64,000 bases of DNA from Scalesia atractyloides (GCA_947069175.1 CAMTDV010000030.1:101704411-101768410), one strand, 5' to 3'. Counted from the first letter of the stretch, positions 1 through 12,629 are shown. Translations and numbers: made by a program. Notes: generated by a model not told the origin, from the letters alone.

Positions 1-740
1 GGCAATCATAAGATGTTAAATGAAACACTCATGAATAATAATGGAACAATTAAAGGCACGCGATGCTCAACTCGTCTCTCACGAGGAACTGAGGGGCCTG
101 ATGAATGAATTGCATAAACGTGATAATATGAATAACACAACTACAAACAATATAAACTCAATGATACACACATGAATAATAATGAATTTGATGTGAAGCA
201 CGCGATGTTCTACTCGTCTCCCACGAGGAACTGATGGGCTTAATGTATGAGTTTCATATGACTTGACAAATGGCAATAAGTAAATCACAACAATAAAAAC
301 AATCTAAGTTTAAGTCATGATGTGGTATGGCACAAGTTTAAATAAATAAATTAATTAATTTCATAACACATGACACACCCCAAAACGTGTAATTTAAAAG
401 GGGGAATTGTAAGATTCACTCACAGTGGGTGCGTTCGGTTGATGACGTTGAATGCACGCGAAGTGGTTTTAACCACGAGTGAGATTTAACCTAGATAAAT
501 CGCATTATGGTTTGGTAAGTAAACGGATTTTATTAAACTATTTTAGTAGGATTGTTGGGTGTATTTTTGTGAGTTTGAGGCTATTTTCTAACCTTAAAAA
601 TGTTATTTTTAAGTATTTATAATTGATTTTTAATTAAAATAATTAAATAAAAATAATAAAAAAATTTATTTTTTTTCTGACCGTTGACCGGCCCGTTGAC
701 CGTTGACCTGACCGTTGACCGGTTCGATGGAATATTATTG

Positions 741-1327
741 TGCGCTGAGTGAGGCTCGAACCCGAGACCTCTCGTACGCGTGCACGCAGCTCTACCAACT
801 GAGCTACGTGTCTAACCCGTTATATATATGATTTTAATTATATATATACACTAATTAGTTTAAACTGAAAATCATTTTATTTTAAAAACATTTTAAGCGA
901 AACGGTCATGCACCCCACAGGTCTCGAACCCGGGACCTGTGGTTTAATCCAACACACAGTCCACCGCTAGACTGTGTGTTCAACATGTTATATCATTCGA
1001 TTTTTATTATACTTAAATACTAATTATTTATTTCCTTTTCTGCCTTAATTTAAAAGAGGAGATAATTGTCCGAGTCGGTGCTGAAGACCGGACTCGAACT
1101 CGTGACCTGTGGTTTAAACAAACACACAGTCCACCGCTGGACTGTGTATCTAACTTGGTTATTATTCCGGTTATTAATATACTTAACATATATCTAAGGC
1201 GACTCCGGTTCCGTAAACAAAAAAATGGATTTTATTAAGGCAGCGTGTGTGAGACGGGATTCGAACTTGAGACGTTTTGCGTTTTATATGTGCACACAGT
1301 CCACCGCTGGACTGTGTGTCTAACCCG
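741..1327 (-). repeat. Array of four tRNA-like units (period about 160-175 bp)
   Basis: Four diverged units lie at about 741-819, 911-984, 1086-1156 and 1252-1327, read on the minus strand. Three of them open with a GGTTAGACAC-like leader. The first has a textbook tRNA D-arm/A box (TAGCTCAGTTGG, 795-806). The others have a D-arm-like hairpin AGTC..GACT around CAGCGGTG. All carry a B-box/T-arm-like GGTTCGA or AGTTCGA. Acceptor stems do not pair, so these are tRNA-like Pol III box modules and not functional tRNA genes. The array lies inside LTR copy A. Confidence 0.7.
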
Positions 1328-2012
1328 ATTAATTTCATGATTTATATTATACTTATAAGATACGGAAGTGCATCGTCTTCTTCGTCAAGGTTGAACCAGA
1401 ATTCGGAAATCGACTGGTTCAAAGTTTTTATCGGTTTATTAGTGTTTTACAGTCGCTTGAGGTAAGATAAAAGTGAAAAGGAAAAGAAACTGGGCGGAGA
1501 AATATACCGACTGGACTCTCTGTTTTCCGGCAGAAACTCCGGCAACAGAATTCAACTCCGGCGACAGGTTCCTTATAGCAGCTAGTCTCCGGAAAGCTTG
1601 GAAAAGGTAAGGGTGACTTCAGTATAAGCTTAGGAGGTTCAGAAAAGCTCGGCAGCGGGGAAAACGGTTTTCCGGCGATGAGCAGAGAAATTCCGGCGAG
1701 TGGAATTACGCCGTGAAAAGATGTGATTTTTATTGCAGACGGTTGTGGTTGAATTTATAGGGGAAAATCGAAATGTATTTGGTCTGATTTCGGACTGGGT
1801 TCGTCGATTTAAATTTTCCGGCAGTTAAGAAAAGTGTCGCGGACTTCAAACATCGGTTATAACCGATGTCTGATTAAAGGTTTACGTTATAACGTAAATT
1901 GGTGTTAAAACTCGCGATATTTCCGGGATTCCGACGACTGAACCGTTTGGGCGCCGGTTTTGAATTTGTAAAGTCACTTTATGAATTAAATTATTTCATT
2001 ATTTAACAAACA

Positions 2013-2095
2013 AAGCAGTTGGCGCAGTGGTTTGTGTGTGAGGTTATAAGTTGCTGAGTGACTCGGTACAGACCCGGGTTCGAAACCCGGCAGAA
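2013..2095 (+). repeat. tRNA-like unit on the opposite strand
   Basis: An A-box-like TTGGCGCAGTGG (2019-2030) is followed by a perfect T-arm CCGGGTTCGAAACCCGG with B box. It faces the opposite way to the four units at 741-1327. It is followed by a terminus-like segment ending at 2280. Confidence 0.6.
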
Positions 2096-2409
2096 GCAAA
2101 TTATTTTTATTTTGCGATTTTTGACAGTTTTTCAAAAACTAAATATATATTCCCGGATAATAATTGATTACGGATCGTTTAAAAATATTTTGGGCATTTA
2201 ATTCGCAACGAAAATTTTGACTGACTGTTCGGTTGATAAACGGAGCGGGTTTGGTAAATCCGTTTTTGACGGATGTTACAATAATCAATAACTCACAATC
2301 ACTCAATCGTCTGGATGGTTGAAAGCCGATTATCGGTTTCAGTTTTTAGCGCAAACAGGTGAATTCACGGTAACTTAAGTTTTATTTGTTTCCTTGATTA
2401 CACAAAAGC

Positions 2410-2482
2410 ATCAAGTGGCGGAGTGGTTAGGTGTTGGTTGGTTATGTCTTCCGGCTGACCCGGGTTCGAAACCCGGCAGCCC
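2410..2482 (+). repeat. tRNA-like unit (Leu/Ser-like D arm)
   Basis: GTGGCGGAGTGGTTAGG resembles the D-arm of plant tRNA-Leu/Ser, followed by CCGGGTTCGAAACCCGG. The counterpart in copy B is 41862-41934 (-). No acceptor stem is visible. It is followed by the LTR terminus at 2667. Confidence 0.6.
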
Positions 2483-2667
2483 ATTTTCATTTTTAATTAC
2501 TTTATTTTTATTTTTTATCAATTTTAATTTCCATATTCTAAAATGTTTATTAGTTATGTATTGTTTAAAATTAAAATGAGCATTAAATGATCAACGAAAA
2601 ATGTAACTGACTATTCGATTAATAAACGAAGCGGGTTTTGGAAACCCGTTTTTCGACGGATGTTACA

Positions 2668-3260
2668 GTAAGGACCACCCGGGTGCAAAAATTACATCTA
2701 TTAGGAACAACTCTGTAATTAGTGAACCACTGGGACTAAGTCTGCAATTTTCGCAAACCACAGGACCAACCAAGCATTTAACTCTAATTTAAATTTATTA
2801 CTTTTCATCTAAACACCATCAATCAAATCAATTAGCATGTTTAGTCAAACATCACACAAACACAAAATGGAAGAAAAGAAGAATGATCTAAAGGCAGAAG
2901 AACATGATAAGGATGATAATAATTAATACAAGTAAATATGTTGATGATTATACTATAAAATTTGAAAACAAAAATATGACAATACCAATAAAATCCCAGA
3001 AAAGAAAAAGCAAGAACAAACTGATGATATGATGATGATAATGATGTCTATACATAAAAACTTCTCTGCAACCTACAATTTTCTCTGGCAAATTTATTTT
3101 CACAAATCCTCCTTATCCCTATTTTCCAATCATCTTTCAAATGTTGCCCACAAAAATCTAATCTTGATGTTTATTCATCACCAACTAGTGATGAAGGTTT
3201 TAACAATTGGGGGTGTTAATTGTAGGGCTTGTTTGAAGTAGGAGAATTATATTGAAAGAA
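2668..3260. other. 3' flank of the LRX gene
   Basis: AT-rich sequence with no credible coding region. It lies between the LTR terminus and the LRX stop and should contain the LRX 3' untranslated region, since transcription runs leftwards. The stretch 2668-2790 reads like a decayed small repeat. No clear polyadenylation signal could be chosen. Confidence 0.4.
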
Positions 3261-5499
3261 TCAATAGAAGGGTGGTGGTGGAGGAGATTGATATGATACC
3301 CCGAATACGGGCGGTAAGGTGCCCTCGTATACGGGTGCCGGAGGTGGTGGGCTGTTGTATATTACTGCTGGTGGGGAGGAGGATGTTGGATTGGTGGCGG
3401 TGGAGAGTGATATACTAGTGGAGGCAGTGGGGGTGATGGGGTTGGTGATGGTGGTGGTGTGTATTCAATGCAAGGAGGGGGTGGTGGTGGTGGTTCTATA
3501 CAAAGGGGGGCTGGTGGAGGTGGGGAATGGGGTGGTGGAGGTGGTGAATGAGGCGGTGGAGGTGGGGAATGGGGCGATGGAGGTGGGGGTGATGAGTATA
3601 TGTAAGGCGGAGGTGGTGAGTGAGGTGGTGGGGGGGGTGGGGGGGGAGGTGGTGGATAGGGGGTGGTATATAGTAGTAAGGTTGTGGCGGAGGTGGAGAA
3701 CGGACTGGTGGAGGTGGGGAATGGACGGGTGGCGGTGGTGAGGGTGTAACTGGAGGCGGTGGTGGTGGTCTAACACAATAAGGCGGATTAACCGGTGGTG
3801 GTGGAGATGGTGGCGGGGGTGACATAACTGGAGGTGGAGGAGATGGCGGTGGTGGTGGAGGTGGCGGTGGGGGAGGTGGTGACATTACTGGTGGCGGGGG
3901 AGATGGTGGAGGCGGGGAAGGAGGTGGGGGAGACGGTGGAGGAGGCGGAGGTGGGGATGGTGGTGGGGGTGATGGTGGAGGTGGGGAGGGTGGTGGGGGT
4001 GATGGTGGAGGTGGGGAGGGTGGCGGGGGCGATGGTGGAGGAGGCGGTGGCGAGTAAACAGGTGGTGGAGGCGACGGTGGAGGTGGGGGAGGTGAGTAAA
4101 CGGGCGGTGGGGGCGACGGTGGAGGTGGCGGAGGTGAGTAAACTGGTGGTGGAGGCGAGGGCGGTGGTGGAGGGGACGGTGAAGGTGGGGTATAAACAGG
4201 TGGCGATGGGGTAACAACAGGTGGAGACGCGGTAACAACAGGCGGCGAGGGGGTAACTACAGGTGGTGGAGGCGTGGGCAACACCGGAACAAACCGAGTA
4301 CACCGGAAAGCACTACAATGTATCTTCTTACTCTGAAACAACCTACACTGATTAACCGGCCTCTGAGCAGGTCTCCCAGGCAAACAATTCCTCCGATCAT
4401 CAAACGCAGCCAAATTCAAGCAAACCGGAGGCTCACCGGTAAAGAAATTATCCGAATAAGTAAAATTCTCCAACCGCGGCAACCGGCAAACACTCTCCGG
4501 AATATTCCCACTCAAATAATTACTGGCAACATTCAACTGCTCCACACTCACCAACCCAGAAATACTCTCCGGCAACGGCCCCATCAACTCATTGAAACTC
4601 ACATCAAACACCGTCACATTACCCAACAACCCAATCTCATCCGGCACACAAGACCTCAACCCGTTATTCATCATAATAATCTCATTCAAAGTATCCGACA
4701 TATTCCCAATACTCGCCGGCAGACACCCGTGAAACTTATTATTCGCCAAAACAATAACTGAAACCGGCGAGTTACCGAAGTTATCCGGTAACTCGAACTT
4801 AAACCGGTTGTGGTTAATAAAAATAGCATCCAAATCTTTATCAAACAATTCTTTAGGCACATTACCTTCAAACTCGTTAAACCGGAGATCTAAAAACTTT
4901 AATTTAGGTAATTTAAGCACAACGCGAGGGAATATTCCGGCAAACCTGTTGTTGCTGATGTCAAGCTCAAACAGAATCTTCAAATTCTTAAACTTTTTCG
5001 GAATTGTCCCGCAAAACCGGTTCGAGCTTATGTGAAACAACGCCAGATCGGTTAACAGACCGAGCTCCTCCGGTAGGTAACCAGCAATGTCGCCGTGGTT
5101 GAGGTCTATTCCGGCGACGGTTCTTTCCGAACTGTTATCCGGTGCGGGTGCACAGAACACTCCGGTGTAGCCGCACACACCAGATCCAACCCAATCAACG
5201 GTCAGATTTTGCGGATCTGAGAGTATAGCTTGCTTCCATGCTTGTAAAGCGATATAAGCATTTCTCAACCTACGGTTAACGAACACTAGGGACGGATCCA
5301 CCGTCACGTTTTCACCTCTGTCGCCGTTCTCGTCGATGTAGTACAGAAGCTGCCGTTGCCGGATGTACTTCAGTTCGCCGCCGGTGAGCCTGCCGGAGCC
5401 GGCGACGGAGTCATCGGACAAAGATAAAACCCTAACAGGTGAAAATGCAAGCAGAGAAAGAAGGAGAAAGGAGATGAAACAACAAATGGAGGTCTTCAT
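3261..5499 (-). CDS. LRX: Leucine-rich repeat extensin (LRX) protein, two homopolymer frameshifts
   Basis: LRX proteins are secreted. Their LRR domain binds RALF peptides and the extensin tail anchors in the cell wall, linking wall state to FERONIA-type signalling (family knowledge). Seen here: ATG at 5499, a hydrophobic signal peptide (residues about 1-27), an LRR N-terminal cap, about ten LRRs (to about residue 370), a Cys hinge (CLPGRP..NQC..C..C) and then dense SPPPP repeats. The uninterrupted frame runs out at 3496 in a His-rich nonsense tail. Shifting one base near the G runs at 3625-3663, and again near 3370-3395, restores SPPPP sequence and then the family C-terminus YEG.LPPVFGVSY..SPPPPPFY with stop at 3261. 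The corrected length would be about 746 residues in a single exon. The span is 1 nt over a multiple of 3, as two missing bases predict. Assembly error is the likeliest cause, real mutation possible. Confidence 0.88.
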
Positions 5500-5720
5500 C
5501 TGAAGGAGAAATGAGACATAACAAATGGTGGGTTTGAGAAGATGAATAATTACTGTTATTGTTATTTGAAAATGTGAGAGTGAATGAGGGTTTGGAGTAT
5601 TTAGAGAGAGGGTATGAAGAGAGACAGCTAATCACAGCTCAAAGCCCACCACATTCTTTACATAAAAATGAAAATCACTTTCTCTTTCTAAAATGTTAGA
5701 GAGGAAAGGGAAAAGGGAGA
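5500..5720 (-). promoter_or_regulatory. LRX 5' leader and proximal promoter
   Basis: Read on the minus strand, this stretch is CT-rich with CTCTCTAAATACTCC around 5590-5605, a weak TATA-like candidate roughly 90-100 bp from the ATG. This is inference from position and composition only. Confidence 0.35.
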
Positions 5721-8223
5721 TTATTTATTGACCAGAATACACAGGCCGCCTGGTTTACCGGCGTTAACTTGGCTTGCTGGTTTTTAAATGATTTTTAATT
5801 TTATTGTTTTACCCCTCAAGTTATATTAGGTTATACTTTATTCACATATTTAATTTAATGGGTAGTGAGTTTAGTTTGAAGGTTATTGTGGATTTTTTTT
5901 AATGAAAAATTAGGATCACTGACCGACCACTAAAGTATCATCATGTCATCAGCGGAACTTATTCGATCATATCCATCTCTATTAGATTATAATGCATATA
6001 CACCAATAAAAGAGGAAACCCAATAAATCTGAAAAACTCCTCTTGTGAGAATCGAACATATGACGTAAATGGTTTTAAAGTTTTATCCCACGTCTAAGAT
6101 AATATTAGGCTATAATGTCATTGGCAGGTTATTGTGGAATTAAAAGTAAGTTTTGTGGGAGGTTGAGTTAGCTGTTAAAAAAGTTATTTCTAGTATAATG
6201 TAATATGTGTTTTTTAGTTATACTTAATACTTAAATGTGTATTTAATAGTAATTAATACTTTAATGTGTATTTAATAATAAAAGTTATTTAATATAATTC
6301 AATACATAATAATAATTATTATAATACTTAAATGTGTATTTAATATGCTAATAAAAGTTATGTATACAATATGTTTTTTAGGCTAACTTGACTTGAAATC
6401 TTAGCCGGTTGATCATGAGTTTGTCTAGACTATTTAAGTTACTATGTTTATGAATTATTACATGTTTAACATATGACTAACCATGATCAAATCTAAAAGG
6501 TTATTTTACTCATAGTTATTCAACTAGATGTCATTTGAACATGATATATGTGTGTGTGCTATTTGACTTCGAATTAACACTTTGATGTTCAATTGTTCAT
6601 GTATTATGCGGCAATATGAGCATGACTAAGTTTGTATTACATGAAAATGATTGTTGATTTTCTTGATGTAAGATTTCAAAAGCATTGGTAAAATATGTGT
6701 GTCCATGGTTGAGAACATGTGATAAAAAATATGTTCAATGATTAGTTCATGATTTCATGTTTTTATATTTTAGAACACGTAATTTACCTTTTTTTTATCG
6801 TCTACTATACGAATCAATAAATAAATCTTTAGGGTGGAGTTATGCAAAAATTAAAAGAAAATCTCATAGTGTGACAATTAAGGTCGTGATCTTAAAACTA
6901 TTTAGAAAAAAAAATACTATTTTGGTTATTTATATGTTTTTGATGTATCACAATCCACTTTACAATAAAAGATAAAATATTGAGCTTTCCATAAGATTTA
7001 TAATATTTTATTTATTCATATCTTACACTAAAAATAAATTCTAAATGTTTAAAAGTTGATAATTGTGTGTATCTAAAGTTAATGTCTTTGATTAGTTAAC
7101 TATTAACCGTCGTTTGTATAGTAATTGTTGATTTTTCATAACTTTACAAACGCATGATGTTGTAGAAACTAATAATTTGGGATATGAGTTATGCATATGA
7201 CTTTTATGTATAACCTTAATTACACGTTATATATTTCACCTTAATTACGTTGAGGGTGGTTTAAGACAACTATAACAGAACTTGTGCAACATTTGCCAAT
7301 ACAAAGAAGTACAAGGAGGTGTTTATTAATTGTCCAAAACGTCTACTCGTCTATTTGTGAACATTATTTATTTTTTATTTTTGTGATCATTTCTATATTG
7401 AAACGGATAATTCCATGAAACGGTAACCATTTTTATATATTAAAACTTTAGCAATGGTGTTTTTTTTTCTTTTATTTATAAATAGATTTAACTTGTATTT
7501 TATTGCATTTTTCTAAGAAATCTTTTATAATACGCTAACTCACGTCATTTCAAATCATGCAAGGCATCACTTGTTTTGATAACGCGGGATTTTATATATT
7601 TGAATTTAGGGACTTGATACATAGTAACATAACGAGTTAATGCTAACCCGCGCGTTGTGGCGGGATGTTGATAATGAATGTCTTTAGTATCAATATATAA
7701 GATGCGAAAACTATTAAGTTTTATGAAATGTAAATTGTCTTTTGAAGCATGTTCCATGACTTGTGTTTATTATTGTAGTTTACTCAAGTATTACGAAATG
7801 GTAGTTTTAGTGGATGAAACCAATGTTTTCATAAATAGTCATCTTACTTACGACTTGCACGTTAAGGTAAAGCAGTTAACTGAAAGCAAAAATGATGTGA
7901 AAAAGTTAAACCATGCATACGCGTTAGACATGTAACGTGTGCATTGTGAAACATTAAGATGTGTATTAAAATAAAAATCAATATAAATTTGGATGTTATT
8001 TAGTTTAACTTGACGTATTTTCAAATTTTGTGAGATTTGACATATAATTAGTTGAAAAGTTAGATGTATGATAATCTTGATTAAAGACAAAAGTTCCATT
8101 TTGAAAAGTAAATTATATGTTAAAAGAATTTCTATAACGTGCGGTAGTTATTTGCACGATGTAAAATGTTTAGTTAGCCTAAATCCAATGTTTAATTAAT
8201 CTAATTCCAAATAACCCGATAAC
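5721..8223. other. AT-rich intergenic DNA without recognisable genes
   Basis: No coding region or RNA gene could be supported. 6210-6370 has loosely repeated TACTTAAATGTGTATTTAATA words. 7630-7660 has a GC-rich CCCGCGCGTTGTGGCGGG motif like those scattered by plant transposons. Short open frames here have no recognisable motif. Confidence 0.5.
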
Positions 8224-8377
8224 ATCATAACGAATTTTGTAATTATACTAAATATTAAAACACTACGACTTATTGTAGATATGAAAGAAAATAACAAAAT
8301 ATCATAACGAATTTTGTAACTATACTAAATATTAAAACACTACGACTTCTTGTTGATGTGAAAGAAAATAACAAAAT
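8224..8377. repeat. Tandem duplication, 77 bp x 2
   Basis: ATCATAACGAATTTTGTAAY begins at 8224 and again at 8301, with near-identical sequence through AAAGAAAATAACAAAATA in both units. Confidence 0.85.
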
Positions 8378-8729
8378 AAAAAATTATAATGGGTATTTAA
8401 TAAATGCAGAATAAAATATACTAACATTTCACATTCCAATTCTTGTGTAGAAGCCGACTTCAATATTCCAATAATACAACTTTTCACTTTTCATCTCAAG
8501 CAATAACCCACTACAACCACTAAATCAGTATTATGAATTTCTTTAGTTTCAAGGTTACATCGTTTAGATTTAAAAACCGGATGAATTTTCTTTTATTATA
8601 TTTAGATGGGTTAGAAAAAAATAAAAGAAATTAAACAAATAGTTGAGATATTGTTTGACATGATGATGAATTTTTGCATCTGCATAGTTAAAAACTCTAT
8701 ATTTCCCAACTTTTTTCATCCACTTGCAT

Positions 8730-9045
8730 TCTCAACACACATATACTAATTCATTTATACCCTTACAACTCTTCGCTGTTCGCATCGGATCTTACAGGAA
8801 GATAGGTGCGCCAGGTCTACCACCTGCGGCACTCCCGGCATACACATACGCATCCACCAGCGCAGCATCTTCCATTGGTTACATGGACGGCGCCTATGAA
8901 GAACCATAAAGCCACTTCCAAGTTCCTCCTTGTTCTTCCCTCCAAATAGGGGCATGATATGCAATTGCCAAATACAGAAATCCATACATTTGAATAAATT
9001 CAGTGAAGCATAAGCACAAACACTGATGGGCACCAAAATCTAAAA
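8730..9045. other. Coding-like but unidentified patch
   Basis: A locally GC-richer stretch. On the plus strand an open frame ends at 8909 with a Gly/Ala/Pro/Tyr-rich tail (IGAPGLPPAALPAY.., then YMDGAYEEP and stop). It could be the last exon or exon relic of a protein whose upstream exons I cannot find. I do not recognise the family and strand choice is uncertain. Confidence 0.2.
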
Positions 9046-10960
9046 CTGCCATATCAATTTTTAATGCTTCAACTATGAGGAATCTAAGAAAAAAAACCCA
9101 AATGGTAAGTATATAAATACATGTATATCCACATATACTAATTCAATAAATTATCTTGTAGAATTCATGCATATAACAGGAAAAAAAAAGTAAAACAGAA
9201 GCGAGTCAATTATCATCATCATAGTCATATGCGATCGCTCATATACACGGCGGGAATTGGATAAAATGATACAGAATTTAGTAAAATGTTAGTATAAACA
9301 GAAAAAAAACCCTTCAACAGTGGATAAGCATCATTTTGGCCCCTTTGAATTTGAAAGGATTTTGGTATATTTGAATTTTGAGGAACCCTAATTTTTTATC
9401 TAGGGTGAGGAGGGTGGATGAAACGTGATGGATATATTGTTCGCATCTAGAAGAAGACAATATTATGGTGGTGAATTTGTATATTATAAAGGGTATAAAA
9501 CGGTGGCTAAGGGGGCGAAAGAGGTGACGATTGGAGGACACCGATTGAGATTGAGTTTGGATCGATGGGAATAATTGCAAGCAAATTGAAACGGTGGCGC
9601 TGTAATTGTTATGTGACGGTTTTTTATGTCGCAACGGTTGGGGAGCCTGGTTGTTTTTTGGTTGGTAATTGTATAAGAGTGTAATTTTTGTGCTTTTATA
9701 TTTATTTATTTATTTAAGTTCTAGTTTCACCTCACCCCTTGTACTTCAAATACATTTTTAACACAATTAGTCTTTAGCACTTACACTGCTCGGAGTGGAG
9801 AGGCTTGAAAGGAAGACAAAAAGCGACACATGGTTGTTACGTGAGCAGAGGAGCTTTGCTCAAAAAGCACGGGGTGGAGGGGCTTGAAAGGGCGTTTTAA
9901 AAAATAAACAATTAAAATAAAAACAACCAGTTAAAACAAAACCAAACAACAACAACCAACCACACATCATCAACAACCTTTGCCCCACGTTTTATTCTAC
10001 AATGAGCCTTTGTTTGCTCTTAACAAAAATGTCCAACGTTTGTCGCGTAACACTTGCATAACACAAAAATACCTAGCAACTGTGCTTTTTAAATAAATGT
10101 CCAATGTACAATTGCATATCCTCTGGGTGTTTGGTCTCCATGATTAAGCGTATGCACTGGTTTAAGTTCGACTAGATTATTCATTGAGTTGTTGAGTGTA
10201 ACACAAAAGATACATCGCACCTATGCTTTTCCAACGTTCAGGTTTGCTTTAACTTTTTTTAACGGCGAACTGTAGTATGTAGATGGGTGTCTACAACTTT
10301 AAATCTAAACTACTCCAAATATCCTAAAATTACTCCATGCCTTATGCCTAGCATTGAACCTGAGAGTTCAACTTTCATCTTAAATGTTTTCATGTGTTTT
10401 TGCTTCACATTTCTTTGGCATATAATCATTACATCTTGTATTGACCCTTAATTCTTCAATGTATTCATTAAATGCAAAAGGTATATACTTTGCAACTATA
10501 CTTTTTCAACATTGAAACTTGTAGCTCTTCCATATTGATTTCTCAGTTGTCCCCAACTCGTAGAGCATAAGTGGTTCCAATTCACTTGTAGATCATTACT
10601 GATCGATGTTTAAAATTTTATTCAACACATGTTTGCATAAATTACAAAGTTAACTTAAAAGGTTGGTTTATCTCTCGTTCGTTTATCCATAATCCAAATG
10701 GATGATGAGAACCAACAACAACAAGAAGCTTAACCTTAAACGCGTTGTTAGAAGAACCCCAATTATACTCGACTTCTTACCTAAGTTGGTGTTTAATCTC
10801 AAATAGCAATGAATAAAAATGATTAACTAAACTCGTTTACATTTGTTAAAATAAAAAGAAGTGGCTAAACGTACTCCACTTCTCTAATTTTATATCATAC
10901 AACCTCTGAAAACGTCAAATCAAGGGGGTTCTTTTTAACTTTTCAGTGTGAAAATGAAAA
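9046..10960. other. Intergenic region, no supported gene
   Basis: Mostly AT-rich. 9789-9900 contains two related words, GCTCGGAGTGGAGAGGCTTG and GCACGGGGTGGAGGGGCTTG, suggesting a small decayed repeat. A 106-residue open frame at 9314-9634 (-) has no recognisable domain and is treated as chance. Confidence 0.4.
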
Positions 10961-10969
10961 TGTTTATGG

Positions 10970-11400
10970 TCTGAAAGCTTGAGAGTGTGGTGGTCTGAAA
11001 GCTTGAGAGTGTGATAAGACAAGTAAACTAGGGTTGGCATATCGTGCCAGACACGAACATGTAAACACGAACACAACACGATGTCTTATCGTGTCAGTTT
11101 TTCCAAGCACGAACACAAACCTGATAATAAACATGCAACACAAACACAACCTGTTAAGATACGAAAAAACTTATAAGCGTATCATATGACCTGTTAAGAC
11201 AAGACCACAACATGTTAAGACACGAGCACGACCTGTTAAAACACAAACTCGCTCTGAAAGGGTGGAGTGTGGAGTCTAGGGTTGACATATCGTGCCAGAC
11301 ATGACCTGTTAAGACACGGACATGAAAAGGCACAAACACGAATAGGTAAACATGATCACGACACGAAAATTAACATGTGTTATCATGTCGACCTATTTAA
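10970..11400. repeat. Degenerate short-word repeat (CACGAACACGACCTGTTAAGACA type)
   Basis: Many imperfect copies of ACACGAACA, GACCTGTTAAGACA and TATCGTGCCAGAC occur. A TCTGAAAGCTTGAGAGTGTG pair (10971, 10996) sits at the left edge. Such arrays often occur in plant transposon ends, but I cannot place boundaries. Confidence 0.55.
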
Positions 11401-11999
11401 GATATGAAACCTGTAAGTGTTAAACACAAACCTGTTGAGGTCATGTCGTTTTTGTATTGTGTATTCGTGTTCGTGTCTGAAATAGAAGTAAACCAAAGAA
11501 AGTTGAGTACGTTTAGCACAACCCAAAAAACGTATAGAACAATGAAGCAAATAGGTTGTATGGACCCACCAATTGCCACGTGGAAAGTGAAAATAAGTAT
11601 GTTTAGGACAATATGTGACAGCTTGGCAGTGACAACAAGGCACCTAAAGCAATATGACGTGGCCCCTCCATGTTCTACAAATTTACATCATTCCAATTCT
11701 GGGTGGCACTTGGAGAAGTTTTTGCAATTCTTTTATTCTGACTAAAAATTATTAAAAAATACAAATTCCAATTTCCAAGTCACACTTTCAATAAATTTTG
11801 TTTTGAGATCCCCAATTAAGTTTTAGGAAAAATAACTTAAAATTCTTTCAAAATTTCAAAAGATTTGAGTTTAAACTTTATATATTATATGAAGATAACT
11901 ACGTATGGAATAAGGAATTGCTTTTAGTAATATAATAACTAATTAGTTATAACTATTTGAATACATGTTTCAACAAATGTAGCGTTATTCCAAATTAAT

Positions 12000-12620
12000 A
12001 TTACATTACAATACAACATTATAAGGTATGCCTCTAGCAGGATGTTACCGTTTGAAAAAGACATTTGGGTAACTTCCAAACGTTTGGGTTATCATATAAA
12101 CCGAACTTCAAAAACATCATATACATGTGGAATCAGACCAACTTCTGACAATTAGATATTGTTATAATTTAGTATAAAGACGTAGCACCACTGTAAATGA
12201 AGAGACTACGAAGTAGCACCGGACCACACCATAAAAGATAGACACCCGGGCCAGAGACAATTTGATACTCCGGCTACCAGGACAAACCGAATATTAGTCG
12301 ACCTGTGACTGGTCCGGGTGATGTAATTGAAAACCGATGGTATAAATACCCAAACTCAAGTACATTTGAAGTGTGTTTTTCTCTGACATTCGGTCTTATT
12401 CTCTCTCTAAAAAACTTATCCTCACACTAACGGGTCGTCGTAGAGTGGTCCTCCCACGTTTACGACGAGTCTATAAGACATTCATTTGTGCTTTTATATC
12501 ACACTTGACCAGTTTTGTTCATGTTTCTTGTGGTTGACTCAAACCCACTCCATTTTTTACATCCGATTCATTAGCTTGTAACAAAACTGAATTTAAATAT
12601 AAAATCATCTCTCAAAAAGT
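12000..12620 (+). other. Possible LTR or promoter-like relic
   Basis: A TATA-like GGTATAAATACCC at about 12339 is followed by a CT-rich leader (TTATTCTCTCTCTAAA) and a GC-richer block (GGGTCGTCGTAGAGTGGTCC). This is the layout of an LTR R/U5 region. No paired LTR, primer-binding site or coding part was found, so this is only a candidate. Confidence 0.25.
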
Positions 12621-12629
12621 AGGGTTGTC

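Larger units (their letters stand above)
1..2667 (-). mobile_element. Large LTR-type repeat, copy A (left part outside window)
   Basis: This is the inverted relative of the solo LTR at 41680-43944. Both share a terminus that reads TGTAACATYCGTCG from the outside, a GAAGCGGGTTTT block, several tRNA-like units and a segment resembling CCCGTGGGATACGGG near the other end. Here the terminus is at 2667 (ending GGATGTTACA). A second terminus-like copy ends at 2280, so the last roughly 387 bp look tandemly duplicated. No retroviral protein is encoded. Nothing resembling a primer-binding site follows 2667, so it could be a solo LTR or a truncated element. Confidence 0.75.

Noticed and set aside
741..2482. 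Real nuclear tRNA genes
   Set aside because: A and B boxes are present, but acceptor stems do not pair and T-stems are partly broken. The units lie inside a repeat family.
3319..4303. Several long open frames on both strands across the LRX proline-rich region
   Set aside because: They are shifted or antisense readings of CCN-rich codons in the extensin tail, with Gly/Val- or Thr/Ser-rich low complexity. Only the frame leading to the LRX C-terminus has family support.
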